Below, one piece after another: positions 34,189 through 42,578 of a stretch of 64,000 nt of DNA. The position numbers and the translations under genes were made by a program. Source of the DNA: Frigoriglobus tundricola (GTDB lineage Bacteria > Planctomycetota > Planctomycetia > Gemmatales > Gemmataceae); NCBI RefSeq assembly GCF_013128195.2, contig NZ_CP053452.2, positions 930,001 to 994,000 on the forward strand, read 5' to 3'. The notes below the pieces were generated by a model, which saw only the letters and a program-made list of their open reading frames with translations, had not been told where the DNA came from and ran no database searches. Numbering within the stretch: the first letter of the stretch is position 1; the number at the start of each line of letters is the position of its first letter.

Positions 34189-35237
34189 CGTGCTAATCGG
34201 AGCGACCGGCAGCGTGGCCGCGGTGCGCGTGCCGGCCCTGTTCGACGCGCTGACCGCCGCCGGGCACACGGTCAAGATCGTCGCCACCGACGCGGCGACC
34301 TACTTCTTCGACACGGCTCCGTTCCGGGGGTTAGGTTCTCGGCCCTCCCCCCTTGCGGGAGAGGGTGGCGGCGCTTCGCCGCCGGGTGAGGGGGGCGCGG
34401 GCCTCCGGTGATCTGCGGAGCTCGGGGCGCGCGATCGGTTCCCCCTCACCCGGCTCGAAGACTCGCCACCCGCTCCCGCAAGGGGGAGGGCCAAGAACCT
34501 ACCCCCTCGGTTCGCTCCCCGGCCCTGTCAGCGGAGCTTCTCACGGACCGGGGGAAGGGAGAGGGGTGAACGCGTGCGAAGCCCCCTCCGAACTTCCCGA
34601 GGCACCGGAACTCCGGAGGTCTTGCTCCCCTCCCTTCAGGGAGGGGTTGGGGGTGGGTTCTTCGTCTTGCTCCCCCCTCCCTTCCCCCGGCCCGCGAGAA
34701 GCTCCGCTGACAGGGCCGGGGGAAGGGGGAGGGTTGGGGCTGGGTTCTTTGATCCTCGACGAAGACGAGTGGCCGGGCCGAGCCGCGGGCGGGCGGTACG
34801 AGCGCGGCGCCGCCGTGCGGCACATCGAACTCCGCAAGTGGGCCGATGTGTTCGTGGTCGCCCCGCTGGACGCGAACACGCTGACGAAACTGGCCGTCGG
34901 GCTGTGCGACAACTGCCTGACGTGCGTGTGGCGGGCGTGGGACACGACGCGGCCGGTGGTCCTCGCGCCGGCGATGAACACGCTGATGTGGCAGCACCCG
35001 TTCACGCGCCGGCACCTGCGGGCGCTCGCGGCGGACGCCGGCGCGGGCCACATCCCCGCGCACCTGGGGGACGACGCGCTCCTCGCCCAGATCAACGACC
35101 GCAGCCCGACCCTGCGGATCGTCGGACCGGTTACCAAGACGCTCGCGTGCGGAGACACCGGTGTCGGTGCTATGTCGGAAGTGCCCGACATCGTCGCTGC
35201 GGTGCAAACGATGCTCGCACGGGCACAGGCTGCATAG
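34181..35237 (+). pseudogene. CoaC-like phosphopantothenoylcysteine decarboxylase, interrupted by palindromic elements
   Basis: The first part (MANVLIGATGSVAAVRVPAL, then TAAGHTVKIVATDAATYFF) is the flavoprotein N-terminus of CoaC. It stops at 34411 inside a repeat array. The second half resumes in another frame from about 34748: LILDEDEWPGRAAGG, HIELRKWADVFVVAPLDANT, LTKLAVGLCDNCLTCVWRAWD, APAMNTLMWQHPF, including the catalytic-type PAMNTxMW motif. So a normal CoaC of about 210 residues is split by about 425 bases of hairpins with a net 3n+1 length. Either the gene is dead, or one sequencing error hides a long in-frame insertion. It overlaps the CoaB-like gene by 8 bases. Confidence 0.8.
34327..34752. 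repeat. Array of palindromic elements inside the coaC-like gene
   Basis: Four blocks are visible. A long inverted repeat (34336-34396 against 34441-34490; ccctccccccttgcgggag paired with ctcccgcaagggggaggg). The core hairpin in reverse orientation at 34517-34553. A block at 34571-34662 containing cttgctcccctcccttcagg, shared with the ABC ATPase linker. The core hairpin again, forward, at 34684-34722 with cccccggccc/gggccggggg arms. The first and last cores match the element in the twin-kinase gene. Confidence 0.85.
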
Positions 35238-35347
35238 AGGGGCTTACAAACGCTGGCATTTCCCCCATCCCTCGACAGGAGGGGGCAGGGTTAGGTGTTC
35301 TGTCTGCTGATCGCGGCCCCGTTACGCACGAAGGTCGCGCCCCGCCG

Positions 35348-37105
35348 CTACCTCGGCTTGCCGATCACTTCCACCATCTTCTCCGTTTGCATCGGGCGGT
35401 CTCCCAGGCAGTCCGCGGTCATGCGAATCTTGAACCACGCCTGATCCGCCTTCTTGCCCTCGAACGTGATCGTGTACGTCTCCTCACCGTAAGCGGGGAT
35501 CGATTCCGTTGTGAAGACGAGGGTGCTCCCGTTGATCGGTGTCTTCGGCGTCATCTGGACAACGGTCACCTCGTCCGGCACGTCGAGTTGGAGGCGGACG
35601 TTGCGGGCCGCTTCGCCGCCGTGGTTCTTCACCTTCACCGTGAACATGCCCTTGCGACTCACCTGCACCGTGTGCGTGTCGAAGTCCGTTTCCCATACGA
35701 GTGCCGCGACGCCCTCGAAGAGGGTCGGCACGGTTTGCTCGGCCTTGATCCCGCGGGCGTCGCTGGCGCTCGCGACCACCACGCGTCGGCCGGGTGTGTT
35801 CGCCTTGATCGCGAACCGGAACGATTGCGCCTCGCCGGGTTCCAGGCGTGGCACCTTCCACACGATCGAGTCGCGGAAGACCTGGCCGCCGTCGGTCTTC
35901 ATCGTCGGCTTGCAGTCGGCCGGGAGGGTGCCGGTCACCTTTACGTTCGTGCTCGGCAGCGTGCCGGTATTCCGTACTGTGATTTCGTACTTCGCCGATT
36001 CGCCCGCTTTGACGGGTCCGGACGTCGGCGGGCCGGTGAGTTTCAGCTCCAGTCCCGGAACCAGAACCTCCGTGCGGACCTCCGCGGGGCGGTCCGCGAC
36101 GAGTCGGTCCCCGCCGATGCTCGTCGTCGCGAGGACGGCCTTCGCCTCGCGCGCGGTGACGCGGTACTCGATCACCTTGCGTTCACCCGGTTGCAGCTTC
36201 GTGATGCCCCACTCCCACTGCTGCCCGTCCTTCTCCGGGGTCTTCCGGCCCCCGGCCGTCACCGCCTCGACCTGCGCGGACGCGGGCAGGTTCTCGACCA
36301 CCCGCACGTGATCGGCCGCCACCTTTCCGGTGTTCTCGATCTGCACGCGGACGGTGAACGCCTCGTCCTGCACCGTCTGCTTGGGCGCGGTCTTCGACAC
36401 CTTGATCGTGGGCTTGGCGATCTTCGTCGTGACGGCCTCGCCGTACTCGTACTTCACGTAAGCGAGGTTTTTCAGTTCGGTCACGTTCGCCTTGTGGCGC
36501 AGGACCAGCGTGAGTGTTTTGCTCGCGCCTCCTTTGAGCGTGCCGAGCGCCCACACGACCTGCTTGGCGGGCACGGACAGCATCTTGTCCGGTTCGGGGT
36601 CGGCCTTCTGTACCGATTCCACCTCGGCCGCGAGCGGGTTGCGCACGGTGACGCTGTGCGCGTCGGCCGTGGAGACGTTCTGCACGGTGATCACGTACTT
36701 GATGTCGTCGCCGGGAACCATGTCGGCGGGCACACGCACGCGGATCGTGACGATGGGGTAGGGCGGGTCGGTCACGTCCTGGCGCGGGCCACTCGCCGGC
36801 GCGCGCGGCGGCGTGCCCGCCGGTTGTCGGCCCGCGGGCTGCTTGAATTGCGCCGGCTCGACGTTCTCGTCCTGAATCGTCGTATCGATCGGCGGGAGCT
36901 TCTCGCCTTCCTGGGTCGCGCTCGCGGTCTTGACCTCGCCCGCGCCCGGAACGTTGGGGAAGTACGGCGCAATTTTGAACTTGAGCGAGGGCATCGGCGT
37001 CGGAATCGGCTGCTGAGCGGGTGCGGCCAGCGCGACGACGGCCCACGCCGCGGCGACCGCCGCACCGCCCACCGCCGCCGCCCGAACGTGCATCCACACG
37101 GACAT
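35348..37105 (-). CDS. Secreted DUF11-repeat protein
   Basis: 585 residues. The N-terminus MSVWMHVRAAAVGGAAVAAAW through ALAAPAQQ is a signal peptide. After a proline-rich stretch (to about 105) come four immunoglobulin-like DUF11 repeats with the hallmark D-x-x-x-Y-x-I-x-V-x-N pattern: PGDDIKYVITVQNVSTADAH, QDEAFTVRVQIENTGKVAADH, KAGESAKYEITVRNTGTLPST, and RKGMFTVKVKNHGGEAARN. DUF11 repeats occur in surface and outer-membrane-complex proteins such as OmcB-like ones. It probably forms part of the cell envelope. It stands alone with no clear operon partner. Confidence 0.85.
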   Translation of the reverse strand: MSVWMHVRAAAVGGAAVAAAWAVVALAAPAQQPIPTPMPSLKFKIAPYFPNVPGAGEVKTASATQEGEKLPPIDTTIQDENVEPAQFKQPAGRQPAGTPPRAPASGPRQDVTDPPYPIVTIRVRVPADMVPGDDIKYVITVQNVSTADAHSVTVRNPLAAEVESVQKADPEPDKMLSVPAKQVVWALGTLKGGASKTLTLVLRHKANVTELKNLAYVKYEYGEAVTTKIAKPTIKVSKTAPKQTVQDEAFTVRVQIENTGKVAADHVRVVENLPASAQVEAVTAGGRKTPEKDGQQWEWGITKLQPGERKVIEYRVTAREAKAVLATTSIGGDRLVADRPAEVRTEVLVPGLELKLTGPPTSGPVKAGESAKYEITVRNTGTLPSTNVKVTGTLPADCKPTMKTDGGQVFRDSIVWKVPRLEPGEAQSFRFAIKANTPGRRVVVASASDARGIKAEQTVPTLFEGVAALVWETDFDTHTVQVSRKGMFTVKVKNHGGEAARNVRLQLDVPDEVTVVQMTPKTPINGSTLVFTTESIPAYGEETYTITFEGKKADQAWFKIRMTADCLGDRPMQTEKMVEVIGKPR

Positions 37106-37304
37106 ACCGCACCCTCCGCGAAGTGCCGATCCTCCCGGCTCGCGGTGGCGGTATAGCCTTCCCTGCGAAAATGCGAAAGATCAACCCGGCGCGGCGGGAG
37201 CGTGTTGTTTTCCACGCGGCCCCTTCCGCAAAAAGTCTCGCGGCGGGTAAAATATCCGGCCTCCGGCAGCGAAATTACGGTGACCACACACCGGACGGTG
37301 CCCC

Positions 37305-37892
37305 ATGAGCCTGACCGACGAGCTGAACAAGCTGAAGCAGTTGCACGACGACGGGACCATCACCAACGAGCAGTACGAGCGCGCGCGGGCCAAATTGCTC
37401 GATCCCGAGGTCGCTCACGAAATTGGGGAGGAGCGCCCGCGCTGCCGGCGCCGCGAGGAGGACGAGGACGACGAGGAGCGAGAAGCCCGCCCGCGCCGCC
37501 GGCGCCGCGAGGAGGACGACGAGGACGAGGAGTACGGACTGCGCCGCAGCGCCCGGCGCAAGAAGGTCAACGAGTGGGCCATGCTCCTGCACCTGTCGAT
37601 GTTCGCCGGTCACGTGATCCCGTTCGGCGGGATCATCGCCCCCATCGTCCTCTGGCAGATGAAAAAGGACGAGTGGCCGGAGATCGATGAACACGGCAAG
37701 AACGCCGTGAACTGGATCATCTCGTTCATCATCTACCTGGTGATCAGCGGGATATTGTGCTTGATCCTCGTCGGCTTCGTGCTGCTCCTGGTTCTCGTCG
37801 TCCTGGGCGTCGTGTTCCCGATTATCGCGGCGGTGAAGGCGAACGACGGCAAGGTGTGGCGGTATCCGTTAACGATCCAGTTCCTCAGCTAA
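37305..37892 (+). CDS. Membrane protein with SHOCT-like N-terminus and DUF4870-like domain
   Basis: 195 residues. Residues 1-33 (DELNKLKQLHDDGTITNEQYERARAKLL) form a SHOCT-type helical pair. Residues 42-86 are Arg/Glu/Asp-rich with two copies of an RRRREED-like unit, the DNA showing a near-perfect direct repeat (ccggcgccgcgaggaggacg at about 37444 and 37499). The C-terminal 100 residues form a DUF4870-like domain with three spans (LHLSMFAGHVIPFGGIIAPIV, AVNWIISFIIYLVISGILCLIL, LVLVVLGVVFPIIAAVKAND). ATG 37305 is clear. Function unknown. Confidence 0.82.
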   Translation: MSLTDELNKLKQLHDDGTITNEQYERARAKLLDPEVAHEIGEERPRCRRREEDEDDEEREARPRRRRREEDDEDEEYGLRRSARRKKVNEWAMLLHLSMFAGHVIPFGGIIAPIVLWQMKKDEWPEIDEHGKNAVNWIISFIIYLVISGILCLILVGFVLLLVLVVLGVVFPIIAAVKANDGKVWRYPLTIQFLS

Positions 37893-38072
37893 TCGGGAGG
37901 CGTTCCCCGCAGCGGTCGAGGTGGGAAGCACTGGTTTCCGATACGGTGGCAGAGCGCCGACTTCAGAGCCGCGACCGACTCCCAATGTGGCTCGCCCGCT
38001 CCCTGCCGGTCGCAGTTCCATACCGGTCACCACGCCCAGCGGGCGCGGGTCCGCGCGGTCGGGCCGTTCGTT

Positions 38073-38546
38073 TCACCCGTGGTCCGGGAGCCGCTGCAAT
38101 TCGGGGAACGCGGTCACGGTCTGATCGGGCGTGTGGTTGAACACGACCCGCCCCGCCGTGTGCCAGGCGCCGCCGTGGAACATGAACACGGCGGTAGCGG
38201 GTCGCGGGTCGCGGGCCGCCGGCACGTCCTCCATGTCCCCGCCGTCCGTTGGAACGAATTCGATCAGCACCGGCACCAGCGCGACGATGCCCCCGGTCGC
38301 GGTGTCCCGCACGAGGACGGCGTCGCCGGTGATGCGGCACGCCACCCACCGCAGCCCGCGCGGCAGCCCGGTCGCGCCGGCGGCCTTCAGCAGTTGCTCC
38401 TCGAAGCGCTCGTGCTGGAGCCGGAACAGCTCGCGGCACCGCTCGACGTGGACCGCGTGGCCGAGGACCCACAGCCACCGACCCGCGAGTGCGAACAGCA
38501 CGAGTACGAGCGCTCCGGCGCCGACCCACAGCCACTGGTTGCTCAT
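38073..38546 (-). CDS. Hypothetical membrane-anchored protein
   Basis: 157 residues. One N-terminal span (LWVGAGALVLVLFALAGRWLWVLG) is followed by a soluble part: VERCRELFRLQHERFEEQLL, then RWVACRITGDAVLVRD and GGIVALVPVLIEFVPTDGGDM, and FMFHGGAWHTAGRVVFNHTPDQ. I do not recognise a family. The ATG at 38546 lies 3 bases after the stop of the upstream multi-span protein, so both are in one operon. Confidence 0.65.
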   Translation of the reverse strand: MSNQWLWVGAGALVLVLFALAGRWLWVLGHAVHVERCRELFRLQHERFEEQLLKAAGATGLPRGLRWVACRITGDAVLVRDTATGGIVALVPVLIEFVPTDGGDMEDVPAARDPRPATAVFMFHGGAWHTAGRVVFNHTPDQTVTAFPELQRLPDHG

Positions 38547-38549
38547 CAC

Positions 38550-39923
38550 TCACTTCTCCGCGAAAATGCCGATCCGCGCCGCACGGAGCAGGGGGATGGC
38601 GCGGACCGCTCGGTCTTCCTGTCCGGCTTGCGCGCTGTTCGGGAACCTGCGCGCGACGATCTCCTCGGCCCTCATCCCGGCCCGCGCGTCCGCTCCCATA
38701 GCGGAATAGGTCGATTTGACCGCGGCCCCGTTCAGCATCCCGGTACCGGTGTTGGCCGGGAACGCGAGCGCCGCCACCACGCAGAGCACGACCGGCACCC
38801 ATTTCGCGGCCCGGGAAACCGTCTGCGGTGCGGCCGCGCGGCCGCGCGGCACCCACACGAGGTACGCCGCCGCGAGTAGCGGCCACGTGAGCAGCGAGTA
38901 CCGCGCCCACAACCCCATCCCCGCGCCCCACCCGCCGCGGCCGACGCCGATCGCCACCGCCACGCCGGTTACGCCCGCGGCCACGGCGAGCAGTCCCGCG
39001 ATCGACAGGCGCTCGGTCCGCACCTTCCAGTGCGAAACAAGCGCCGCAACCGTAATGCCGCCAAGCGCGAGGACGCCGGCGCAGACCGCCGCCCACACCC
39101 CGCTCACACCGATACCGAACGACACGGCCAACACTTCGCCGGCCACACGGGCCACCGCGCGCGGGTCCGTACTCGGCTCCGGGTGGTGCGGCGGGCGCTG
39201 GTAGCCACTGAAGTACGCGCCGAGGTACGCCAGCGGCAGCACCGCGAGGACGAGCAGGAGGGCCGCCCGTCCGCTCGCGCCGCCGCGCCAGACGCTCAGC
39301 GCCACAAAAACCAGCCACGCCGAGACCGGCGGGACGACGACCAGCCCGGCGCCGCCGGTGAGGGCGAGCAAGAATAACAGCGTACCCGCGGTCGCCCCGG
39401 ACGGAAACGCATTCTCCCGCGTGGTTCGGAGCGCAACAACGATGAGGCCGGTCGCCAGAACCGCGAACAGCGCGAAGCAGATTTGGTAGCCCATTACAAA
39501 GTTCTCCCAGTTCCCGATGTGCAACAGGGAGACGGGGAAGAACAGATCGGTCCAGTGCGGCCGCCCGCGCAGCCGCTCCGCGAACCGCATCAGGAACAGC
39601 GCGAGCCCGGACAGCATTGCGACCTGGAGGAGCATTCCGGCCCGGAAATCGTGTGTGAGTCGGAAAAGCACGAGGAACACGGCCCGCGGGAGCGGGAACC
39701 GGTGCTCGTTGTGCTGCTGCCACAGCCACGGCCCGGCGGGCTCTTCGCCGACCAGCGCCGGCACGAACTCCCATTCGTCGGCGTAGGGGGCGTTCGTGCC
39801 CAGAAAAACGACAAAGGAGGTCGCCACCAGGGTGAAGGCCGCCCAGAAAAGGAGGAGCAGGCGACGGAGCGACCGGAACGTCGCGCTTGTCGCCGGGGCC
39901 GGCGGCGTGTAAGTTTGTGTCAT
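38550..39923 (-). CDS. Multi-span membrane protein (hypothetical, possibly glycosyltransferase-C-like)
   Basis: 457 residues with about ten hydrophobic spans (e.g. LLLLFWAAFTLVATSFVVFL, AMLSGLALFLMRF, QICFALFAVLATGLIVVAL, LLVLAVLPLAYLGAYF, VWAAVCAGVLALGGITVAAL, LTWPLLAAAYLVWVP). The first loop contains NAPYADEWEFVPALVG, with acidic residues just after the first span, as in GT-C glycosyltransferases, but no defined motif confirms it. It starts at ATG 39923, 91 bases from the divergent micro-protein gene. Confidence 0.65.
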   Translation of the reverse strand: MTQTYTPPAPATSATFRSLRRLLLLFWAAFTLVATSFVVFLGTNAPYADEWEFVPALVGEEPAGPWLWQQHNEHRFPLPRAVFLVLFRLTHDFRAGMLLQVAMLSGLALFLMRFAERLRGRPHWTDLFFPVSLLHIGNWENFVMGYQICFALFAVLATGLIVVALRTTRENAFPSGATAGTLLFLLALTGGAGLVVVPPVSAWLVFVALSVWRGGASGRAALLLVLAVLPLAYLGAYFSGYQRPPHHPEPSTDPRAVARVAGEVLAVSFGIGVSGVWAAVCAGVLALGGITVAALVSHWKVRTERLSIAGLLAVAAGVTGVAVAIGVGRGGWGAGMGLWARYSLLTWPLLAAAYLVWVPRGRAAAPQTVSRAAKWVPVVLCVVAALAFPANTGTGMLNGAAVKSTYSAMGADARAGMRAEEIVARRFPNSAQAGQEDRAVRAIPLLRAARIGIFAEK

Positions 39924-40014
39924 CGCTTCAATGCGTGGAGCGACCGTGAAGCAGCGCTTTGCTGCGACAGGTCGCGAGGTACGATAAGAGCGGTGCCATC
40001 ACGGAGTGCAGTAT

Positions 40015-40185
40015 ATGGTCGAGCGGCGCATTGAACTGGACCGGCGCTACGCGCGGAAGAAGAAGATGAGGAAGTTGAAGGCCCAACTGGAAACCGCAAC
40101 CGGCGAGCAGCGCGAGAAGCTGCTCTACAAGGTCAAGCGCCTCAGCCCCTTCTGGACCCCGCCGGCCAAGCCGGAAGCGAAGTAA
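40015..40185 (+). CDS. Small basic protein, DUF6800-like
   Basis: 56 residues: it begins MVERRIELDRRYARKKKMRK, then KLKAQLETATGEQREKLLYKVK and ends SPFWTPPAKPEAK. It is rich in Lys/Arg and predicted helical. The pattern MVERRIELDRRY...KKKMRKLK and RLSPFWTP matches the short planctomycete family DUF6800 as I remember it. It is too short for many gene finders. The gene is divergent from the membrane-protein operon. A nucleic-acid or ribosome role is possible but not shown. Confidence 0.75.
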   Translation: MVERRIELDRRYARKKKMRKLKAQLETATGEQREKLLYKVKRLSPFWTPPAKPEAK

Positions 40186-40220
40186 AGATCGATTCGGTGA
40201 ACGGCCGCGCCAGGTGATTT

Positions 40221-40366
40221 TGTCGGTCACGGTCGAGGAGGCTTGGCGACGAGGCCCGACGGTCCTTGGCGACGCGGCGCTCGCATGCGCCGCTGAGCTT
40301 CACCGATCCGAATTGCGATACGCCGTCGAACCTCGCGTGCAAACCCGCACTCGACCGCGACTTACA
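40221..40366. repeat. Diverged copy of a cruciform-type repeat (tcggtcacggtcgagg...)
   Basis: Left end tcggtcacggtcgaggaggc, right end cactcgaccgcgacttaca, with gacgaggcccgacg and cgtcgaacctcgcg inside, so the ends are inverted. It is homologous to the better-preserved element at 49668-49902. It lies after the DUF6800-like gene and before the end of aroA. No coding capacity. Confidence 0.7.
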
Positions 40367-40388
40367 CCTACGGCTTTACCCCGGCCGT

Positions 40389-41693
40389 TCAGCCCCTTAG
40401 CTTCTCCCAGTCCTGCCAGAACCCCGGATACGTCTTCGCGACGCACCCCGGATTGCGGATCACCACTTCCGGCACCTTCAGCCCGACGAGCGCCAGACTC
40501 ATGGCCATGCGGTGGTCGTTGTACGTGTCCACCGCGCACCCCTTCAGCGCACGCGGGGTGATCGTCAGGCCGTCGTCGCGTTCCGCGACCTCGGCCCCGA
40601 GCTTGCGCAACTCCTTTGCCAGTGCCGCGATGCGGTCGGTCTCCTTGTGGCGGATGTGCGCGACGTTGCGGATCGTGGTCGGCCCCTCGGCGAAGCACGC
40701 GACCGCGCCGAGCGTCATCACGGTGTCGCTGATGTTGTTCATATCGACATCGACGCCGCGGAGCGGGCCGCCGTGAACTGTGATGCCCGCGTCGCACTCC
40801 TCGACGCGGCAGCCCATCTGCCCGAGCACCTCGACGAACCGCACATCGCCCTGAAGCGACGTGCGGTTCAGCCCGCTCACGGTGACGCGCCCGCCGGTGA
40901 CCGCCGCTGCGGCCCAGAAGTACGACGCGGCGGACGCATCGGGCTCGATGGTGTAGCCGCTCGGGTGGCCCTGCCAGTGCGGATCGACGACGATGGTGTT
41001 GTCGCCCTCCCAGCCGGCTTCAATCCCCCACTGGGTCATCATCGCCAGCGTCATATCGACGTAGGGGACCGAAACCAGTGGGCCGTCGATACGGATCGTC
41101 ACTACCGAATAATCTCGCTGGCTGCAAACCGCCGCCAGGATCAACCCGCTGAGAAACTGACTGCTCACGTCCCCGCGCACCGTCAGTACGTTCCCCTTCC
41201 ACCCCGCGCCGGAAACAACGATGACCGGTGGGCACCCCGTCCCCTGCTCGCTCCGGGCATCGACTCCGACTTGACGGAGCGCGGCGAGCAAATCTTCGAC
41301 GGGCCGTTCCCTCATTCGGGCCACGCCGTCCAGCCGGTACGTGCCGCGATCGATACTCACCAGCGCGGTCAGGAACCGCAGCGTCGTACCGGAGTTCCCC
41401 ACCCAGAGGTCGGCGGTGTCCGCCGGGATGAGCCGCTCCCAGCCGGGTCTGCCAACGGTCACCGTGTTGGCCGCCCAATCCTCTGTGACGAGAAACCCGA
41501 GCCGGCGCAGCGAGTCGATCATCACCTCCGTGTCCTCACTCCGCAGCGCCCCCTTGACCGTGTTGTTGCTGAGCGCGGCGAGCACCAACGCGCGGTTGGT
41601 GATGCTCTTGCTGCCGGGCACGGTCACGCTCACGCTGGGCGGCAGCGCCAGTGGTTGGAGCGCTAGTTCGGCGGGGTAGGTGAATTCGGACAT
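40389..41693 (-). CDS. aroA: 3-phosphoshikimate 1-carboxyvinyltransferase (EPSP synthase)
   Basis: 434 residues, normal length. It condenses shikimate-3-phosphate with PEP in aromatic amino acid synthesis. Motifs: VPGSKSITNRALVLAAL (PEP/S3P binding, with the Lys), LWVGNSGTTLRFLTAL, ARMRERPVEDLLAALRQVGV, PDASAASYFWAAAA and the C-terminal ETDRIAALAKELRKLG and YNDHRMAMSLAL (catalytic-region Asp and His/Arg). The start at 41693 lies within truA (31-bp overlap), so the two are co-transcribed. The sequence GNSGTTLR in place of GNAGTAMR marks it as closer to class II-type enzymes. Confidence 0.96.
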   Translation of the reverse strand: MSEFTYPAELALQPLALPPSVSVTVPGSKSITNRALVLAALSNNTVKGALRSEDTEVMIDSLRRLGFLVTEDWAANTVTVGRPGWERLIPADTADLWVGNSGTTLRFLTALVSIDRGTYRLDGVARMRERPVEDLLAALRQVGVDARSEQGTGCPPVIVVSGAGWKGNVLTVRGDVSSQFLSGLILAAVCSQRDYSVVTIRIDGPLVSVPYVDMTLAMMTQWGIEAGWEGDNTIVVDPHWQGHPSGYTIEPDASAASYFWAAAAVTGGRVTVSGLNRTSLQGDVRFVEVLGQMGCRVEECDAGITVHGGPLRGVDVDMNNISDTVMTLGAVACFAEGPTTIRNVAHIRHKETDRIAALAKELRKLGAEVAERDDGLTITPRALKGCAVDTYNDHRMAMSLALVGLKVPEVVIRNPGCVAKTYPGFWQDWEKLRG

Positions 41694-42433
41694 GTGTTGT
41701 ACGTCACTCGCATCAGGAACAGCCCTTCCGGCGGCGCCGTTGGGCCGGCTAACCGGCGGTCCATCGCGTGCAGCACGTCGGCGATCTGGGTTTCGGGCCA
41801 GAACCCCCGGCCGACCTGCACCAGACTGCCCGCGATCGCCCGCACCATGTTATAGAGGAAGCCGTTCGCTTCCACATCGATCCAGACGCAGTCGCCGAAC
41901 CGGTTCACACTCAGGTGCGTGACGGTCCGCACGCTGGTCAGGCGGTTCGGCCACTCCGTTTCGAAGCAGCGGAAGTCGTGCCGGCCCACGAGGCACTGAC
42001 CGGCCCGCGCCATCGCTTGAGCGTCGAGGTCCTGCCGCACGAACCACGCGTACTTGCGGAGGAACGGGTCGCGGAGGCGGCCGTCCTGGATCACGTAGCG
42101 GTACATCTTCCGCACCGCGTCCTTGTTCGCGCAGAAGCTCTGCGGCGCCTCAGCCACCTCCCGCAGGCTCACGTCCTCGGGGAGCTTGGCGTTGATCGCT
42201 TTGAGCAGCGCCGCGCAGGTCAGCTTGCTCGCGGTGTACACGTTGGCGACCTGACCGACGGCGTGGACGCCGGAGTCCGTTCGCCCGCTACAGTTCACGC
42301 GCACGCGGGCCTCGCGGGTGATCTCCGCAATGGCGCGCTCAAGGGTCTCTTGCACCGTGCGCTGGCCCGGTTGCGTCTGCCAGCCGAAGAAGTCCGTCCC
42401 GTCGTAGCGGATGGTGAGCTTGAGGTTGCGCAT
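41663..42433 (-). CDS. truA: tRNA pseudouridine(38-40) synthase
   Basis: 256 residues. It makes pseudouridine in the anticodon stem-loop of many tRNAs. The start MRNLKLTIRYDGTDFFGWQTQPGQRTVQ is typical; the catalytic Asp is in VNCSGRTDSGVHAVGQVANV. VGRHDFRCFETEW and YNMVRAIAGSLVQVGRG are conserved TruA stretches. It overlaps the start of aroA by 31 bases. No Shine-Dalgarno is visible before ATG 42433. A perfect inverted repeat lies between truA and asd. Confidence 0.96.
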   Translation of the reverse strand: MRNLKLTIRYDGTDFFGWQTQPGQRTVQETLERAIAEITREARVRVNCSGRTDSGVHAVGQVANVYTASKLTCAALLKAINAKLPEDVSLREVAEAPQSFCANKDAVRKMYRYVIQDGRLRDPFLRKYAWFVRQDLDAQAMARAGQCLVGRHDFRCFETEWPNRLTSVRTVTHLSVNRFGDCVWIDVEANGFLYNMVRAIAGSLVQVGRGFWPETQIADVLHAMDRRLAGPTAPPEGLFLMRVTYNTCPNSPTPPN

Positions 42434-42444
42434 GGGAGAGGAGT

Positions 42445-42566
42445 TTTATCCGCAGATTACGCAGATAAACGCAGATTTTAAAACAAGAAAGAAGACCGAA
42501 CATTGAATTAAAGCGGCCCCTCTTCCCTCTTCAAATCTGTGTCAATCTGCGTAATCTGCGGATAAA
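42445..42566. repeat. Perfect 22-bp inverted repeat between asd and truA
   Basis: Arms 42445-42466 (tttatccgcagattacgcag...) and 42545-42566 are exact reverse complements enclosing 78 AT-rich bases. Unit-like repeats of gcagat(t/a)a run through it. It sits between the stop of asd and the start of truA on the minus strand, so asd and truA may not share a transcript. Confidence 0.8.
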
Positions 42567-42578
42567 GCTCTTCTTTCT

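Noticed and set aside
34353..35237. Independent gene starting inside the repeat array
   Set aside because: Its first 130 codons are repeat-coded; the real similarity to CoaC starts only at about 34748 and is the continuation of the gene at 34181.
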